The notes under the pieces: generated by a model
Databases searched by the model: none
Told to the model about the DNA's origin: nothing
Seen by the model: the letters and a program-made list of their open reading frames with translations, nothing else
Program-made: the position numbers and the translations under genes
NCBI RefSeq assembly: GCF_003148745.1
Contig: NZ_QGGU01000008.1
Span: 1 to 64,000 of the forward strand
Direction: 5' to 3'
Length of the DNA stretch: 64,000 nt
Origin: Pleionea mediterranea
Lineage (GTDB): Bacteria; Pseudomonadota; Gammaproteobacteria; Enterobacterales; Kangiellaceae
Shown here: positions 25,702 through 34,769 of the stretch, one piece after another
How positions within the stretch are numbered: position 1 is the stretch's first letter
How the letters are laid out: each line of letters opens with the position of its first letter

Positions 25702-26922
25702 TTAACCAACCGTTTTCTGTTGAAAGTATTCAACCATGTTAGCCACCACAAGAAAAGACCCAAAGCCAATAATGCCTACATTTTTTGGCAAATGAGAAAT
25801 GGCATTGTCTATAGCCGCTTTTTCACTGTTAAAGATTTGACTATTCTGTTCATCACAAAAAGGCAGTTTTTGCTTTAACTCGGCCGATGACAACCCACGT
25901 GGCCCGGTTGTTGGCACCAATAGCCACTGTTTAATATGAGGTTGTAGCACAGAAAGTGCCAACAAAGCTTTTTTATCTTTCAACATGCCACATATGGCAA
26001 CCCACTCGGTTATTTCTGGGTGTTGAGACAACTTACCAATTAAGTTTTCAATTGCCTGTGGGTTATGAGCAACATCGAGCCAGACGCTGGGCGAGTCGTA
26101 TACTTTTTGCCAGCGCCCTTTTATATCCACATTTGAGAAAGCTCGTTTAAGCTCTTCTTCACTAAACGATAAATTGAACTGGTCAGCAGCCAAAACGGCA
26201 CTGCGTAAGCTGTTAGGATGCAGTTTGCCAAGAAACGGCAACTCCATAGTTAACGAGTAGTCGGGAATAATCTCATCAATATTATCTGCTGCGTAACAGC
26301 TGTTTGTATCTGTATAAGGACTAATGAGTTGCTTTACTTGATTGTCCCCTGCGATCACCGGAGTATTGGCTCGAATCACACCAGCTTTTTCTGAAGCAAT
26401 GGACTCTAAATCGTGGCCAAGCCAGTCCTCGTGATCGTAGTGGATGCTGGTAATAATTGAACACTGATTGTCTATTATATTGACCGCATCCAGACGACCA
26501 CCCAAACCTATTTCGAGTAGTACGTAATCACAGGAGTGTTGTTTGATCAGGTAAAAAGCAGCAAGTGTTGTAAACTCAAAATAGGTCAGCCCAATATCCC
26601 CTTTACCCTTTTCAATAGCGGCAAAAGCTTCGCACCAGCACTCATCACTAAGTTCGGACTGTTTTATCCGCAATCGCTCATTAAAACGAAGAAGATGGGG
26701 GGAAGTATAAACAGCGGAAGACAAGCCCTTTTCTGCCAGTAAAGCTTCCAGTACTGCGATGGTTGAGCCTTTGCCATTGGTTCCAGCAACCGTAATGACT
26801 GGACTGGAAAATTGCAGTAAGTCGAGTTTTTCAGCAACAGCCTTCACACGATCGAGCCCTAACTCAATGTGTGAAGGATGCAGTGACTCAATATGTTCCA
26901 GCCACTGTGAGAGCTGTCGCAA
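25702..26922 (-). CDS. folC: Bifunctional folylpolyglutamate / dihydrofolate synthase
   Basis: This Mur-ligase-fold ATP enzyme of 406 aa adds glutamate to dihydropteroate and to folates. The ATP loop is VAGTNGKGSTIAVLEALL near residues 45-62, and ITSIHYDHEDWLGHDLESIA contains the conserved magnesium-site segment. VWLDVAHNPQAI in the second half is the usual C-terminal domain motif. The apparent start is TTG 26922, two bases after the accD stop, with GAAGAG upstream. The order accD-folC-dedD is conserved in gammaproteobacteria. Confidence 0.95.
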   Translation of the reverse strand: MRQLSQWLEHIESLHPSHIELGLDRVKAVAEKLDLLQFSSPVITVAGTNGKGSTIAVLEALLAEKGLSSAVYTSPHLLRFNERLRIKQSELSDECWCEAFAAIEKGKGDIGLTYFEFTTLAAFYLIKQHSCDYVLLEIGLGGRLDAVNIIDNQCSIITSIHYDHEDWLGHDLESIASEKAGVIRANTPVIAGDNQVKQLISPYTDTNSCYAADNIDEIIPDYSLTMELPFLGKLHPNSLRSAVLAADQFNLSFSEEELKRAFSNVDIKGRWQKVYDSPSVWLDVAHNPQAIENLIGKLSQHPEITEWVAICGMLKDKKALLALSVLQPHIKQWLLVPTTGPRGLSSAELKQKLPFCDEQNSQIFNSEKAAIDNAISHLPKNVGIIGFGSFLVVANMVEYFQQKTVG

Positions 26923-26924
26923 AA

Positions 26925-27809
26925 TCAGGACTCTTCAGAAACTTGACGCAATGGTTCTTTTTTGTGGGTTAATTTCGATAAAATTGAAGCGAGACGTGTT
27001 CGCAATTCTCGGCGATCAACAATCATATCTATCGCACCTTTTTCCAGTAAAAATTCACTGCGTTGAAAACCTTCGGGTAATTTTTCACGAACGGTCTGTT
27101 CAATAACTCGAGGGCCGGCAAAACCAATTAAAGCATTTGGCTCAGCAACATTAACATCACCAAGCATGGCTAAACTGGCAGATACACCACCCATGGTTGG
27201 ATCGGTTAATACCGAAATAAAAGGAATACCCTTTTCGGACATTCTTGCCAAGGCAGCACTGGTTTTAGCCATTTGAAATAATGACAAGAGAGCTTCCTGC
27301 ATCCGCGCTCCACCACTGGTAGAAAAGCATATAAATGGGCAGTTGTTTTCAATGGCATAATTTGCACCACGTACAAACTTTTCACCGACCACTGAGGCCA
27401 TAGAGCCACCCATAAAACTGAATTCAAAAGCCGCACAAACCACTGGAATTTCTAATAAATCTCCAGCAATAACAATTAATGCGTCGTTTTCACCGGTTTG
27501 TTTTTGAGCCGCTGACATACGATCTTTGTATTTTTTTGAATCTTTAAACTTAAGTGCATCAATAGGCTTTAAATCATTTGCGATTTCTTGCTGGTTTTCC
27601 GGATCTAGAAACTTTTCTAACCGGCGCCTTGCAGTAATACGCATATGGTTGCCGCACTTTGGACAGACTTCAAGGTTTCTCTCGAGTTCTGAACGATAGA
27701 GTACGGCAGCGCATTTTGTGCATTTAGACCATACACCTTCTGGTATTGACTTTTTACGGCTATCGACCGAAGTGTTTCTTTTAGGAAGCAGTCTTTCTAA
27801 CCAGCTCAT
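26925..27809 (-). CDS. accD: Acetyl-CoA carboxylase carboxyltransferase subunit beta
   Basis: This 294-aa subunit of acetyl-CoA carboxylase works with AccA to transfer carboxyl from biotin to acetyl-CoA, the first step of fatty-acid synthesis. The N-terminal zinc finger is Cys30-x2-Cys33 and Cys49-x2-Cys52. The crotonase-like core has [19 protein letters not shown]. Length and motifs match E. coli AccD. It heads the accD-folC-dedD-cvpA-purF run. Confidence 0.97.
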   Translation of the reverse strand: MSWLERLLPKRNTSVDSRKKSIPEGVWSKCTKCAAVLYRSELERNLEVCPKCGNHMRITARRRLEKFLDPENQQEIANDLKPIDALKFKDSKKYKDRMSAAQKQTGENDALIVIAGDLLEIPVVCAAFEFSFMGGSMASVVGEKFVRGANYAIENNCPFICFSTSGGARMQEALLSLFQMAKTSAALARMSEKGIPFISVLTDPTMGGVSASLAMLGDVNVAEPNALIGFAGPRVIEQTVREKLPEGFQRSEFLLEKGAIDMIVDRRELRTRLASILSKLTHKKEPLRQVSEES

Positions 27810-27903
27810 ATTTTCCTCTATCGAGTGTTGAATATTGGAGTTGCGGCGAATTTTACCACGCCTTAAGACAGATAGAAGCAGATTTTGTCATAATCTGGTC
27901 GTA

Positions 27904-28686
27904 TCAGTCGAAGGGACCAAACGAAGAGTCTGGTGTGGGTAAATTTAATTGCCGGCTATAATTTGCTTGTAAAAAATACAAGCCCGATGGACTTGCCGTT
28001 GGCGACGCTTTTGTTCGATCCTTTTTCTCTAACAATTGCTTAACCCAATCAACACTGTGTATTCCACGACCAACATCGATCAAAGTTCCTGCGATGTTTC
28101 TCACCATATGGTGCAAGAAAGCATTCGCTGTAACATCAATTAAAACGAAATCGTTGCGCCGTATGACATTAATATGAAAAATATTTCTAAATGCTGTGGG
28201 AGACTGACAGCTTGCGGCTTGAAAACTGGAAAAATCCTGCTCTCCCACTAACGACTGTGCAGCAGTATGCATAGCCTTTTCATCCAGCGGATCACGGATC
28301 CAGGTCACCTGGCCCGTTAATACAGCCGGCCGTGGCCGACGATTTAAAATAATATAATGGTAACGCCGGGACTGTGCGGAAAACCTGGCATGGAAATTAT
28401 CCGGCATGGGCCTAGCCCAGTTGATCGATATATCGTCTGGCAAGTGGGCATTGCCACCGAGTATCCAGGCTTTTTCTGGCCGCTTTGATTCTGTTTCAAA
28501 ATGTATAACTTGCCCTAAGGCATGAACCCCGGTATCGGTACGGCCAGCGCAAAACACGGTAACTGGATGATTGGCAACTTTGGAAAGCGCCTGTTCTACG
28601 CAAGATTGAACAGACGGAGAGTGCAGTTGTTTTTGCCAACCGCAATAACGGGTACCAAGGTATTCAACACCGACGGCTACGATCAT
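27904..28686 (-). CDS. truA: tRNA pseudouridine(38-40) synthase
   Basis: This 260-aa pseudouridine synthase modifies positions 38-40 of the tRNA anticodon arm. The catalytic aspartate is Asp51 in CAGRTDTGVHALGQ. HHMVRNIAGTLIDVG near residues 195-209 is the second family signature. The gene lies between fimV and accD. In many relatives trpF, trpB and trpA sit between truA and accD; here the gap is only about 95 bases. Confidence 0.96.
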   Translation of the reverse strand: MIVAVGVEYLGTRYCGWQKQLHSPSVQSCVEQALSKVANHPVTVFCAGRTDTGVHALGQVIHFETESKRPEKAWILGGNAHLPDDISINWARPMPDNFHARFSAQSRRYHYIILNRRPRPAVLTGQVTWIRDPLDEKAMHTAAQSLVGEQDFSSFQAASCQSPTAFRNIFHINVIRRNDFVLIDVTANAFLHHMVRNIAGTLIDVGRGIHSVDWVKQLLEKKDRTKASPTASPSGLYFLQANYSRQLNLPTPDSSFGPFD

Positions 28687-28719
28687 GGGTAAATATCTTG
28701 GTACCGCTGTTAGTGGAAG

Positions 28720-31260
28720 TTAAAGTTTTTCAAGCAGGCTGAGCGCCTCAGACTTATGCGCTTCACCACCCTCTTCAACAACTTCATTCAGGATTTCTTT
28801 AGCGCCTTCGGCATCACCCATATCAATATAGGCGCGTGCTAAATCAAGTTTAGTGGAAGCTTCATCAGTGCCATCCATTAACTCATCGTCCATTGAGTCG
28901 TCTTCATCAAGATTAAAGTCATCGCTGTCGAGATCCATATCAATATCATCGGATAAATCAATGGCATCATCGTCAGAGTCACTGTCCAAACTGAAAGAGT
29001 CATCGTCTGAACCAGCTTGTTTTGTTGTGTCGTCATCCATATCCAGAGAGAAGTCATCATCGGAAGCTGAGTCTTTTTCCGACTCAAGATCGAGTAGATC
29101 TTCATCTAACGAGAATGCGTCGTCAGAACCAGCATCAGCTTTGTCATCATCTGACGCCTGATCTTCAATATCAAAATCTAATTCGTCAGTATCAAAGCTC
29201 TCTTCTTCACCTGAAATAGAAGGTTGTTCATCGGTGTCATCAAGAGACACATCACTTTCTGTATCCAGATCGTCCAGCGAAAAGTCATCGTCAAAATCAT
29301 CTTTAGATGAAGACGTATCACTATCACCAAAGATTTCTTCTGTTGATGGCAATTCAAACTCATCATCTACGGTCGATTCACCCGGCCAGGCTTGTGATTT
29401 GATTTCGCTAACTTGACGCGCTGAATCATTGTCAAAACTGTTATTAAACTCATTTTCTGTGGCTTCAAAACTGTCTTTATCTTTTGCTTCTGCAAAACAT
29501 TCCAGCAATTTTACTTTTAAGTCTGTTCGTTCAGGATGACTATCAATGGCATCTTTGAGTAACTTTTCGGCCTGATCGTATTTTCCATAAGCGATGTAGA
29601 TATCCGCTTCACCTAATGGATCCGCTTCGGCAGTGGACTCGTCACCTTCAAATACATCATCAGAATCGAAATCACTCAGTAGGTCATCACCATCTGGCAT
29701 ATCCATACTTTCTTCGGTATCAAAACTGGAGCCACCTGCTGAAACAACCAGATCGTCCTGATACTCTTCATCAGACATGCGCTGACGCATTTTCCAGAAA
29801 ACAGCAAAAGCGCCCAATAAGACGACGATCAAAGCAATTCCACCGTAGAGATAAAGGGGATCGTCTAATATTGAGCTTGAACTTGGAGGTGTACTTAAAC
29901 TTGATGGTGGCGTGGTTTTCTTAGTAGGAGAACTATCGGATGCTGTCTCCTGATCCGTCATTGCATCATTACTATCAGTATTGCTACTGTCTAAACCTGA
30001 TTGTTCAGTACCCATGTCGCTTGAATCATCAGAAGACTGTTGTGTGTTGCCTGCTGCCATACCCTCGTCTTCAATAGAAGCATCATCGGTACCGGTGCTT
30101 TCATCATCAAGAGATTGTTGAGTGTCGCTATCGTCGGTGTTTTTAAATACAGAATCTTGATTCGCTAGCGCCGCACCTTCGGTAGATGAAATATCAAGCG
30201 CATTATCACCACTTTGCTCTATTTGACTTAAAGCGCTTTGCAGTTTTCGTCGCAGTTCTTCATTTTCGGCTTCAAGGGTTGCTGCTGCTTCTTTTGTTTC
30301 GGCTAGCTGGCTTTTAAGACGATTCACCTGTTGGCCATCTAAATTAGAACCGGTACCTGAAGCATCACCTGTTCCTGAATCTGGTGTTGCTAACTTTAAA
30401 CGGTCACCACTGCGACGAGCTGATTGATTGCTTGCCTGTTGTCCTGAAGTATCGAGTACGGAATCTGAAGTATTATCCCCCCTTAAACGAGCAACCATAT
30501 CTTTTAGTGCTGCACGATGTGGGGTTGATGCGATTTGACTTGCGTCAGGAATCTCTAAAACGGCACCTTTTTTTAAAAGGTTAATATTTTGATTCACAAA
30601 AGCGTCAGGGTTGGCACGAAACAAAGCAACCAATGTTTGATGAATGGTTGCATTTGAAGGTCTAACTTTACCGGCAATGCTCCACAAGGTTTCTGCATTA
30701 CCGACAGGTCCGTATGAACTATCGCTAAAAACTGTTTCAGAAGTATTGCTTGGTTGACGTGTAACTGCGGGCTGGCGTGTTTGTTGAACCGTTTGGGGGG
30801 CAGTCTGCGCTTGGCGAGGTTTAGCAGTTTCAGCCTGAGTAACCGTTGATGAGGAACTGTTTGAGAACACAGGAGGATCAAGTAATACTGTATATTCTCG
30901 TAACATACGCCCTTTTGGCCAGTTTAACTCAACCAAAAAGTTAAGAAATGGCTCTTTGATAGGCTCTCTCGTTGAAAGTTCTATCACCAGCACTTCTTCA
31001 CTGTGTTTAACAGTTTTGAAACGTATGTTTTTTAAGTAGCCAAAGTAATCGATGCCAGCTTTCTCAAACTCAGCCATACTGGCCAAAGAAGCAGCAACTT
31101 CAAATTCAGACATACCTTCCGGTGAAAATAGTTCAATTTCCGCCTTCAGGGGTTGGTTTAATCCAGATTTTAGTTTTATTTCACCCAACCCAAGCGCATG
31201 TACACCCAACGAAAATGCGACTAGGACAGAAACCAAAACCAGGCTAAGTTTGCGAAACAT
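28720..31260 (-). CDS. fimV: FimV/HubP-type polar landmark protein
   Basis: This 846-aa inner-membrane protein has a signal peptide (1-22), a periplasmic FimV N-terminal domain, a LysM-like segment near 185-240 (ETLWSIAGKVRPSNATIHQ), a coiled coil near 310-345, a membrane helix near 470-492, and a very acidic cytoplasmic part with repeats of the DDDFSLD type. It closes with a TPR-like FimV C-terminal domain (TKLDLARAYIDMGDAEGAKE). FimV/HubP organises the flagellated pole in Pseudomonas, Shewanella and Vibrio, recruiting ParA-like and chemotaxis proteins, which fits the flagellar cluster nearby. The order asd-fimV-truA is conserved. Confidence 0.92.
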   Translation of the reverse strand: MFRKLSLVLVSVLVAFSLGVHALGLGEIKLKSGLNQPLKAEIELFSPEGMSEFEVAASLASMAEFEKAGIDYFGYLKNIRFKTVKHSEEVLVIELSTREPIKEPFLNFLVELNWPKGRMLREYTVLLDPPVFSNSSSSTVTQAETAKPRQAQTAPQTVQQTRQPAVTRQPSNTSETVFSDSSYGPVGNAETLWSIAGKVRPSNATIHQTLVALFRANPDAFVNQNINLLKKGAVLEIPDASQIASTPHRAALKDMVARLRGDNTSDSVLDTSGQQASNQSARRSGDRLKLATPDSGTGDASGTGSNLDGQQVNRLKSQLAETKEAAATLEAENEELRRKLQSALSQIEQSGDNALDISSTEGAALANQDSVFKNTDDSDTQQSLDDESTGTDDASIEDEGMAAGNTQQSSDDSSDMGTEQSGLDSSNTDSNDAMTDQETASDSSPTKKTTPPSSLSTPPSSSSILDDPLYLYGGIALIVVLLGAFAVFWKMRQRMSDEEYQDDLVVSAGGSSFDTEESMDMPDGDDLLSDFDSDDVFEGDESTAEADPLGEADIYIAYGKYDQAEKLLKDAIDSHPERTDLKVKLLECFAEAKDKDSFEATENEFNNSFDNDSARQVSEIKSQAWPGESTVDDEFELPSTEEIFGDSDTSSSKDDFDDDFSLDDLDTESDVSLDDTDEQPSISGEEESFDTDELDFDIEDQASDDDKADAGSDDAFSLDEDLLDLESEKDSASDDDFSLDMDDDTTKQAGSDDDSFSLDSDSDDDAIDLSDDIDMDLDSDDFNLDEDDSMDDELMDGTDEASTKLDLARAYIDMGDAEGAKEILNEVVEEGGEAHKSEALSLLEKL

Positions 31261-31517
31261 ATAAAGTTCCCTTTAGTTACTGGCTCTCAATAGAAACCTG
31301 TTGATACGTTAACGAGTTAGAGTATTCTCTTAAGATTATTCTTTATAATATCGCAGTAACTATAGCAAATACATTGGATTTTTTGGAATAATTTTTTCCT
31401 CTGCCGCGCTTTTTTTGACTTAAGTCTCAAAAATATAGCGCCTCGCAATAACCGCAAGCAAAACGCGGCAAGAGTCAATAAAAACAAGCTGTTACGACAA
31501 ATCATTCAAGGAGTTGC
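31261..31517. other. Spacer upstream of fimV
   Basis: This stretch holds the presumed fimV promoter. A perfect 10-base palindrome GACTTAAGTC occurs at 31417-31426. A 62-codon minus-strand frame (31317-31505) rich in Arg, Lys and Cys has no ribosome site and is not counted as a gene. Nothing else is recognised. Confidence 0.35.
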
Positions 31518-31550
31518 TTAAAAAACACCTGAAATAAGTTATATTTCAAT
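31518..31550 (-). terminator. Weak intrinsic terminator after asd
   Basis: On the minus strand, TGAAATA and TATTTCA (31548-31542 and 31536-31530) pair around the loop TAACT. The sequence TGTTTTTT follows shortly after. The stem is AT-rich, so read-through into fimV is likely. Confidence 0.5.
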
Positions 31551-31553
31551 AGG

Positions 31554-32579
31554 TTACAAGTATTTCTCAACTAACAGCTCGGCAATTTGTACACTATTCA
31601 ACGCTGCACCCTTGCGCACATTATCCGAAACAACCCATAAATTTAAGCCGTTAGCATGGCTGATATCATTTCGAATACGGCTAACCCAGACAGTGTCTTT
31701 TCCTGCACCTTGAAGCGCCGGCATGGCGTACTCACTGTTTTCAGGGTTATCCAGTACGGTTATGCCCGAAGATTCACTAAGTAGCTTTCGAGCATCCGCT
31801 GAAGCTATTGGTTGAGACGTTTCTATATGGACTGCTTCTGAATGGCCATAAAACACCGGTACTCTAACGGCAGTGGGATTAACTTTTATGGTCTTATCCG
31901 ACATGATCTTTTGCGTTTCCCAAACCATTTTCATCTCTTCACGGGTGTAACCATTATCCTGAAACGCATCAATTTGGGGTAGTACATTAAAGGCGATCTG
32001 CCAGGGATAGGTCTTTACCGTTACTTCTTTTCCGTTCATCAGCTCAGCGGTTTGTCGTGCCAACTCGTCAACCGCCTCTTTTCCTGAACCTGATACCGCC
32101 TGATAAGTTGCGACGTTAATTCGCTCTATCCCGACAGCGTCGTAAATGGGCTTCAATGCAACCAGCATCTGAATGGTTGAACAATTTGGGTTAGCGATGA
32201 TGCCTTTAGTTTTATATTCGGCAACCGCTTGTGGATTCACCTCAGGGATAACCAAGGGAATGTCATCCTGATAGCGAAATTCTGAAGTGTTATCGATCAC
32301 GATACATCCCGCTTCTGCTGCTTTTGGAGCAAATTCTTTGCTGATGGAACCGCCTGCTGAGAAGAGTCCGATATCTACTTTTGAAAAATCAAATTCTGCC
32401 AGGTTTTCTACCGTAATGTTTTTATTATTAAAACTTAACTGTTCACCGGATGAACGTTCACTGGCCAGGAGGTAAAGATTATTCACCGGAAAGTTACGCT
32501 GTTCGAGTATTTCACGCATAACCTGCCCTACGGCTCCGGTAGCGCCTACAATAGCGACATTAAATTTCTTTTGTGACAC
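31554..32579 (-). CDS. asd: Aspartate-semialdehyde dehydrogenase
   Basis: This NADPH-dependent enzyme makes aspartate semialdehyde for lysine, diaminopimelate, threonine and methionine synthesis. The dinucleotide loop is GATGAVG at residues 12-18, and the active-site cysteine is Cys133 in NPNCSTIQM. I start it at GTG 32579 (341 aa), where AGAGGA lies about six bases upstream and the usual MSQKKFNVAIVGATG start results. The codon at 32606 has no ribosome site. It is the first gene of the asd-fimV block and ends before a weak terminator. Confidence 0.95.
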   Translation of the reverse strand: MSQKKFNVAIVGATGAVGQVMREILEQRNFPVNNLYLLASERSSGEQLSFNNKNITVENLAEFDFSKVDIGLFSAGGSISKEFAPKAAEAGCIVIDNTSEFRYQDDIPLVIPEVNPQAVAEYKTKGIIANPNCSTIQMLVALKPIYDAVGIERINVATYQAVSGSGKEAVDELARQTAELMNGKEVTVKTYPWQIAFNVLPQIDAFQDNGYTREEMKMVWETQKIMSDKTIKVNPTAVRVPVFYGHSEAVHIETSQPIASADARKLLSESSGITVLDNPENSEYAMPALQGAGKDTVWVSRIRNDISHANGLNLWVVSDNVRKGAALNSVQIAELLVEKYL

Positions 32580-32660
32580 GAGTATTCCTCTATTTCTAAT
32601 GGTCATAGTAAATATGCAGGCATTCTATCGAGCCCACTGAAAGAAAGGAAATAATAAAAA

Positions 32661-33047
32661 TTAATGAATGGCGTTTGCAGACATCATATCGCGTAACAGT
32701 TCTGCTTCACCACGAGATATTTGGCAGCTGTCTATGACATCTTCTACCGATAAGCCTTTTTGCAACATTTTCGCCGCTTGTTCTATGGCCTTATCATTGG
32801 GCGTGGACTGTTGCAGATCCGCTTGTGATTGCTCAAGATGATTTAAATTCGTCGCTACTTCAAACAATTTTCGTCCAAGCCCAACACTGCCACTTAGCAT
32901 GGCTTGTTGCTCTTCCGATAACCGGCTGACGGTTTGTTGCAACTTTCCGATGCTCGATTTTAACCCGGCAATATAAAACAGACACACCAGTTGAAACACA
33001 ACAAGCGCTGCAATAATAATTTGTTGTAGGGTCCAGTCAAACACCAT
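32661..33047 (-). CDS. DUF2802 membrane-anchored protein
   Basis: This 128-aa protein has an N-terminal membrane helix (about residues 9-29), a coiled coil (about 30-80, IGKLQQTVSRLSEEQQA) and a short C-terminal helical domain (KMLQKGLSVEDVIDSCQISR, then GEAELLRDM) resembling a winged or HTH-like motif. DUF2802 genes regularly end the polar flagellar/chemotaxis cluster in Pseudomonas-like and Vibrio-like bacteria, as here after cheW. The layout parallels Bacillus SwrB, which also ends a fla/che operon and promotes assembly of the flagellar export apparatus. The comparison is architectural; no function is proven for this family. Confidence 0.8.
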   Translation of the reverse strand: MVFDWTLQQIIIAALVVFQLVCLFYIAGLKSSIGKLQQTVSRLSEEQQAMLSGSVGLGRKLFEVATNLNHLEQSQADLQQSTPNDKAIEQAAKMLQKGLSVEDVIDSCQISRGEAELLRDMMSANAIH

Positions 33048-33073
33048 TAATGCTTGTCCAACAATATGGTTTG

Positions 33074-33571
33074 TTAGTAGTCAAGATAATCAAGATCTTT
33101 CCACTCTTCATCATCCAGTAATTTATTAAGATCCACCAAGATTAATAACTCACCATCTCTATGGGTGACACCCTGAATAAACTTGGCACTTTCTTCATTA
33201 CCAACATTAGGTGCAATTTCAATTTCTGACGCACGAAGATAAACCACTTCGGCAACGGCATCCACCAAGATACCAATCACTTGCTGGTTTGCTTCAATAA
33301 TCACTATGCGTGTCGAATCTTTAATATCAATGGGTGGCAAACCGAACCGTTGGCATGTGTCAATTACCGTTACAACATTACCTCGTAGATTTATGATACC
33401 AAGAACATAGTGCGGAGCACCGGGTACCGGGGCAATTTCGGTATATCTTAATACCTCTTGAACCTGCATAACGTTAACGCCATAAGTTTCACTGGCTAAA
33501 CGGAAGGTTACCCATTGCAGAATTTCATCATCGCTTTGTGCAGATTTCTTTTTAAAGTCCCCGTTGCCCAT
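33074..33571 (-). CDS. cheW: Chemotaxis adaptor CheW (cluster 1)
   Basis: This 165-aa adaptor couples chemoreceptors to CheA at the pole. It is a single CheW domain from about residue 17 to 155: QWVTFRLASETYGVNVMQVQ, GIINLRGNVVTVIDTCQRF and GILVDAVAEVV are the typical segments. A short acidic tail (LDDEEWKDLDYLDY) follows. It lies downstream of parP and upstream of DUF2802, in conserved polar-cluster order. Confidence 0.95.
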   Translation of the reverse strand: MGNGDFKKKSAQSDDEILQWVTFRLASETYGVNVMQVQEVLRYTEIAPVPGAPHYVLGIINLRGNVVTVIDTCQRFGLPPIDIKDSTRIVIIEANQQVIGILVDAVAEVVYLRASEIEIAPNVGNEESAKFIQGVTHRDGELLILVDLNKLLDDEEWKDLDYLDY

Positions 33572-33738
33572 ATTTCTCCCGCCATACGAGTGTCAATTTA
33601 TTGTCGTTTTCAGTCATACGCTATCAAATAAAGACCTATTGGATGATAAAGGCAAATATCATTCCAACTATTTAAGTCACCATGATTGAAAGCGCTATAT
33701 GTATCAATAATAGACCTTTTTTAATAAAAGTAAGCTTT

Positions 33739-34764
33739 TCAACTGCTTTTTTGTGATTGCCCACGTTGATAGAGTAGATTTATTAAAGAGTCGACTTCCA
33801 GCAGAGCGCACATAAACTCAACCACCATTCCAGCAAACCATTCGTTTTTCGAATTTTTTTGTGACCATCGAATATCATCAAGACTCAAATGCTTGGCTTC
33901 CCTGACTTCTGTACACGCTAATGCCCAGCGCGTATCGTCAAGCAATATAGCGTACTTATAATCAAGTTGATTTTTTATAGCGGGATATTTTTCCGGCATA
34001 ATAAATTGCGCTGTATCTACCAACATAATATTACCCTGCTCAGCAGGAATAAGACCTTTAAACCAGTCTGGTGTACCAAATATGGGGGTTATATCTTCCT
34101 CAGAATACACATGAATACCACCCAGTTTCGCCAGTGGTACAGCAAGTGGTAGTTTGCCAACCTCAAAAATTAATGTCTGGAAACTGTCACCTAGCATTTC
34201 TCTGGCACGAGTAACTTCACGTGTCACATCGTCACTGAATACATCTGCATCGGAAACTTGAGCTGTTTGAGCATGCTGCATTTCCTGCTTTGCAGTTAAA
34301 TCTGTTTCAGGCTTTGATGGCTCAGTCTGTACGGCAGGCTCTGTTGCAATAAAATGTTTCTGTACTGTTTTGGTCGAAGGCTCACTAACGGATTGTTGCT
34401 TGGTTGTTTCTTGGGTCTGTATTAAAGGTTCTTGTTTAATTGGCGCTTGTTGTACGCCTGGCATACGCGATAGCAGATTTTGAACTTGTAATAATCGCTG
34501 ATGATGTTCATCGGTCAGATCATCATAGTCTGTTTCAGCTTGTTGAGTTGCCGACAAAGTAATAATTTGTGGCGTTACCGTTTCCGCTTCCTTTACGGTT
34601 TCGTTGGGAGCAGTTTTGGTGCGCGTTGTGTGTATGTCTTTATTTTTAGAGATTGATTTAACTTGACTGTTGGGCTCATCTTCAGACTCTTCTTCCATTA
34701 GCATATTGCCAATAAAGTCTTCGAGTAACTCAACATCTTTTGATTTTTTGTGCGGAGGTTTCAT
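33739..34764 (-). CDS. parP: CheW-domain protein, ParP-like
   Basis: This 341-aa protein has a long Gln/Thr/Glu-rich N-terminal region (about 1-190) with an N-terminal short motif (ELLEDFIGNMLMEEE). Its C-terminal CheW-like domain (about 195-330) includes TLIFEVGKLPLAVPLAKLGGI and WALACTEVREA. The position next to a ParA-type ATPase and in the same run as CheA and CheW matches Vibrio ParP, which stabilises CheA in polar arrays and couples them to ParC. The role is inferred from context and architecture. Its ATG lies five bases after the ParC-like stop. Confidence 0.8.
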   Translation of the reverse strand: MKPPHKKSKDVELLEDFIGNMLMEEESEDEPNSQVKSISKNKDIHTTRTKTAPNETVKEAETVTPQIITLSATQQAETDYDDLTDEHHQRLLQVQNLLSRMPGVQQAPIKQEPLIQTQETTKQQSVSEPSTKTVQKHFIATEPAVQTEPSKPETDLTAKQEMQHAQTAQVSDADVFSDDVTREVTRAREMLGDSFQTLIFEVGKLPLAVPLAKLGGIHVYSEEDITPIFGTPDWFKGLIPAEQGNIMLVDTAQFIMPEKYPAIKNQLDYKYAILLDDTRWALACTEVREAKHLSLDDIRWSQKNSKNEWFAGMVVEFMCALLEVDSLINLLYQRGQSQKSS

Positions 34765-34769
34765 GATAG

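Noticed and set aside
28853-29161. Ser-rich plus-strand ORFs opposite fimV
   Set aside because: They mirror the acidic Asp/Ser repeat coding of fimV; composition bias alone opens the opposite frame.
31317-31505. 62-codon minus-strand frame between asd and fimV
   Set aside because: No ribosome site and a basic, Cys-rich composition unlike real small proteins of the window; lies in an AT-rich promoter spacer.
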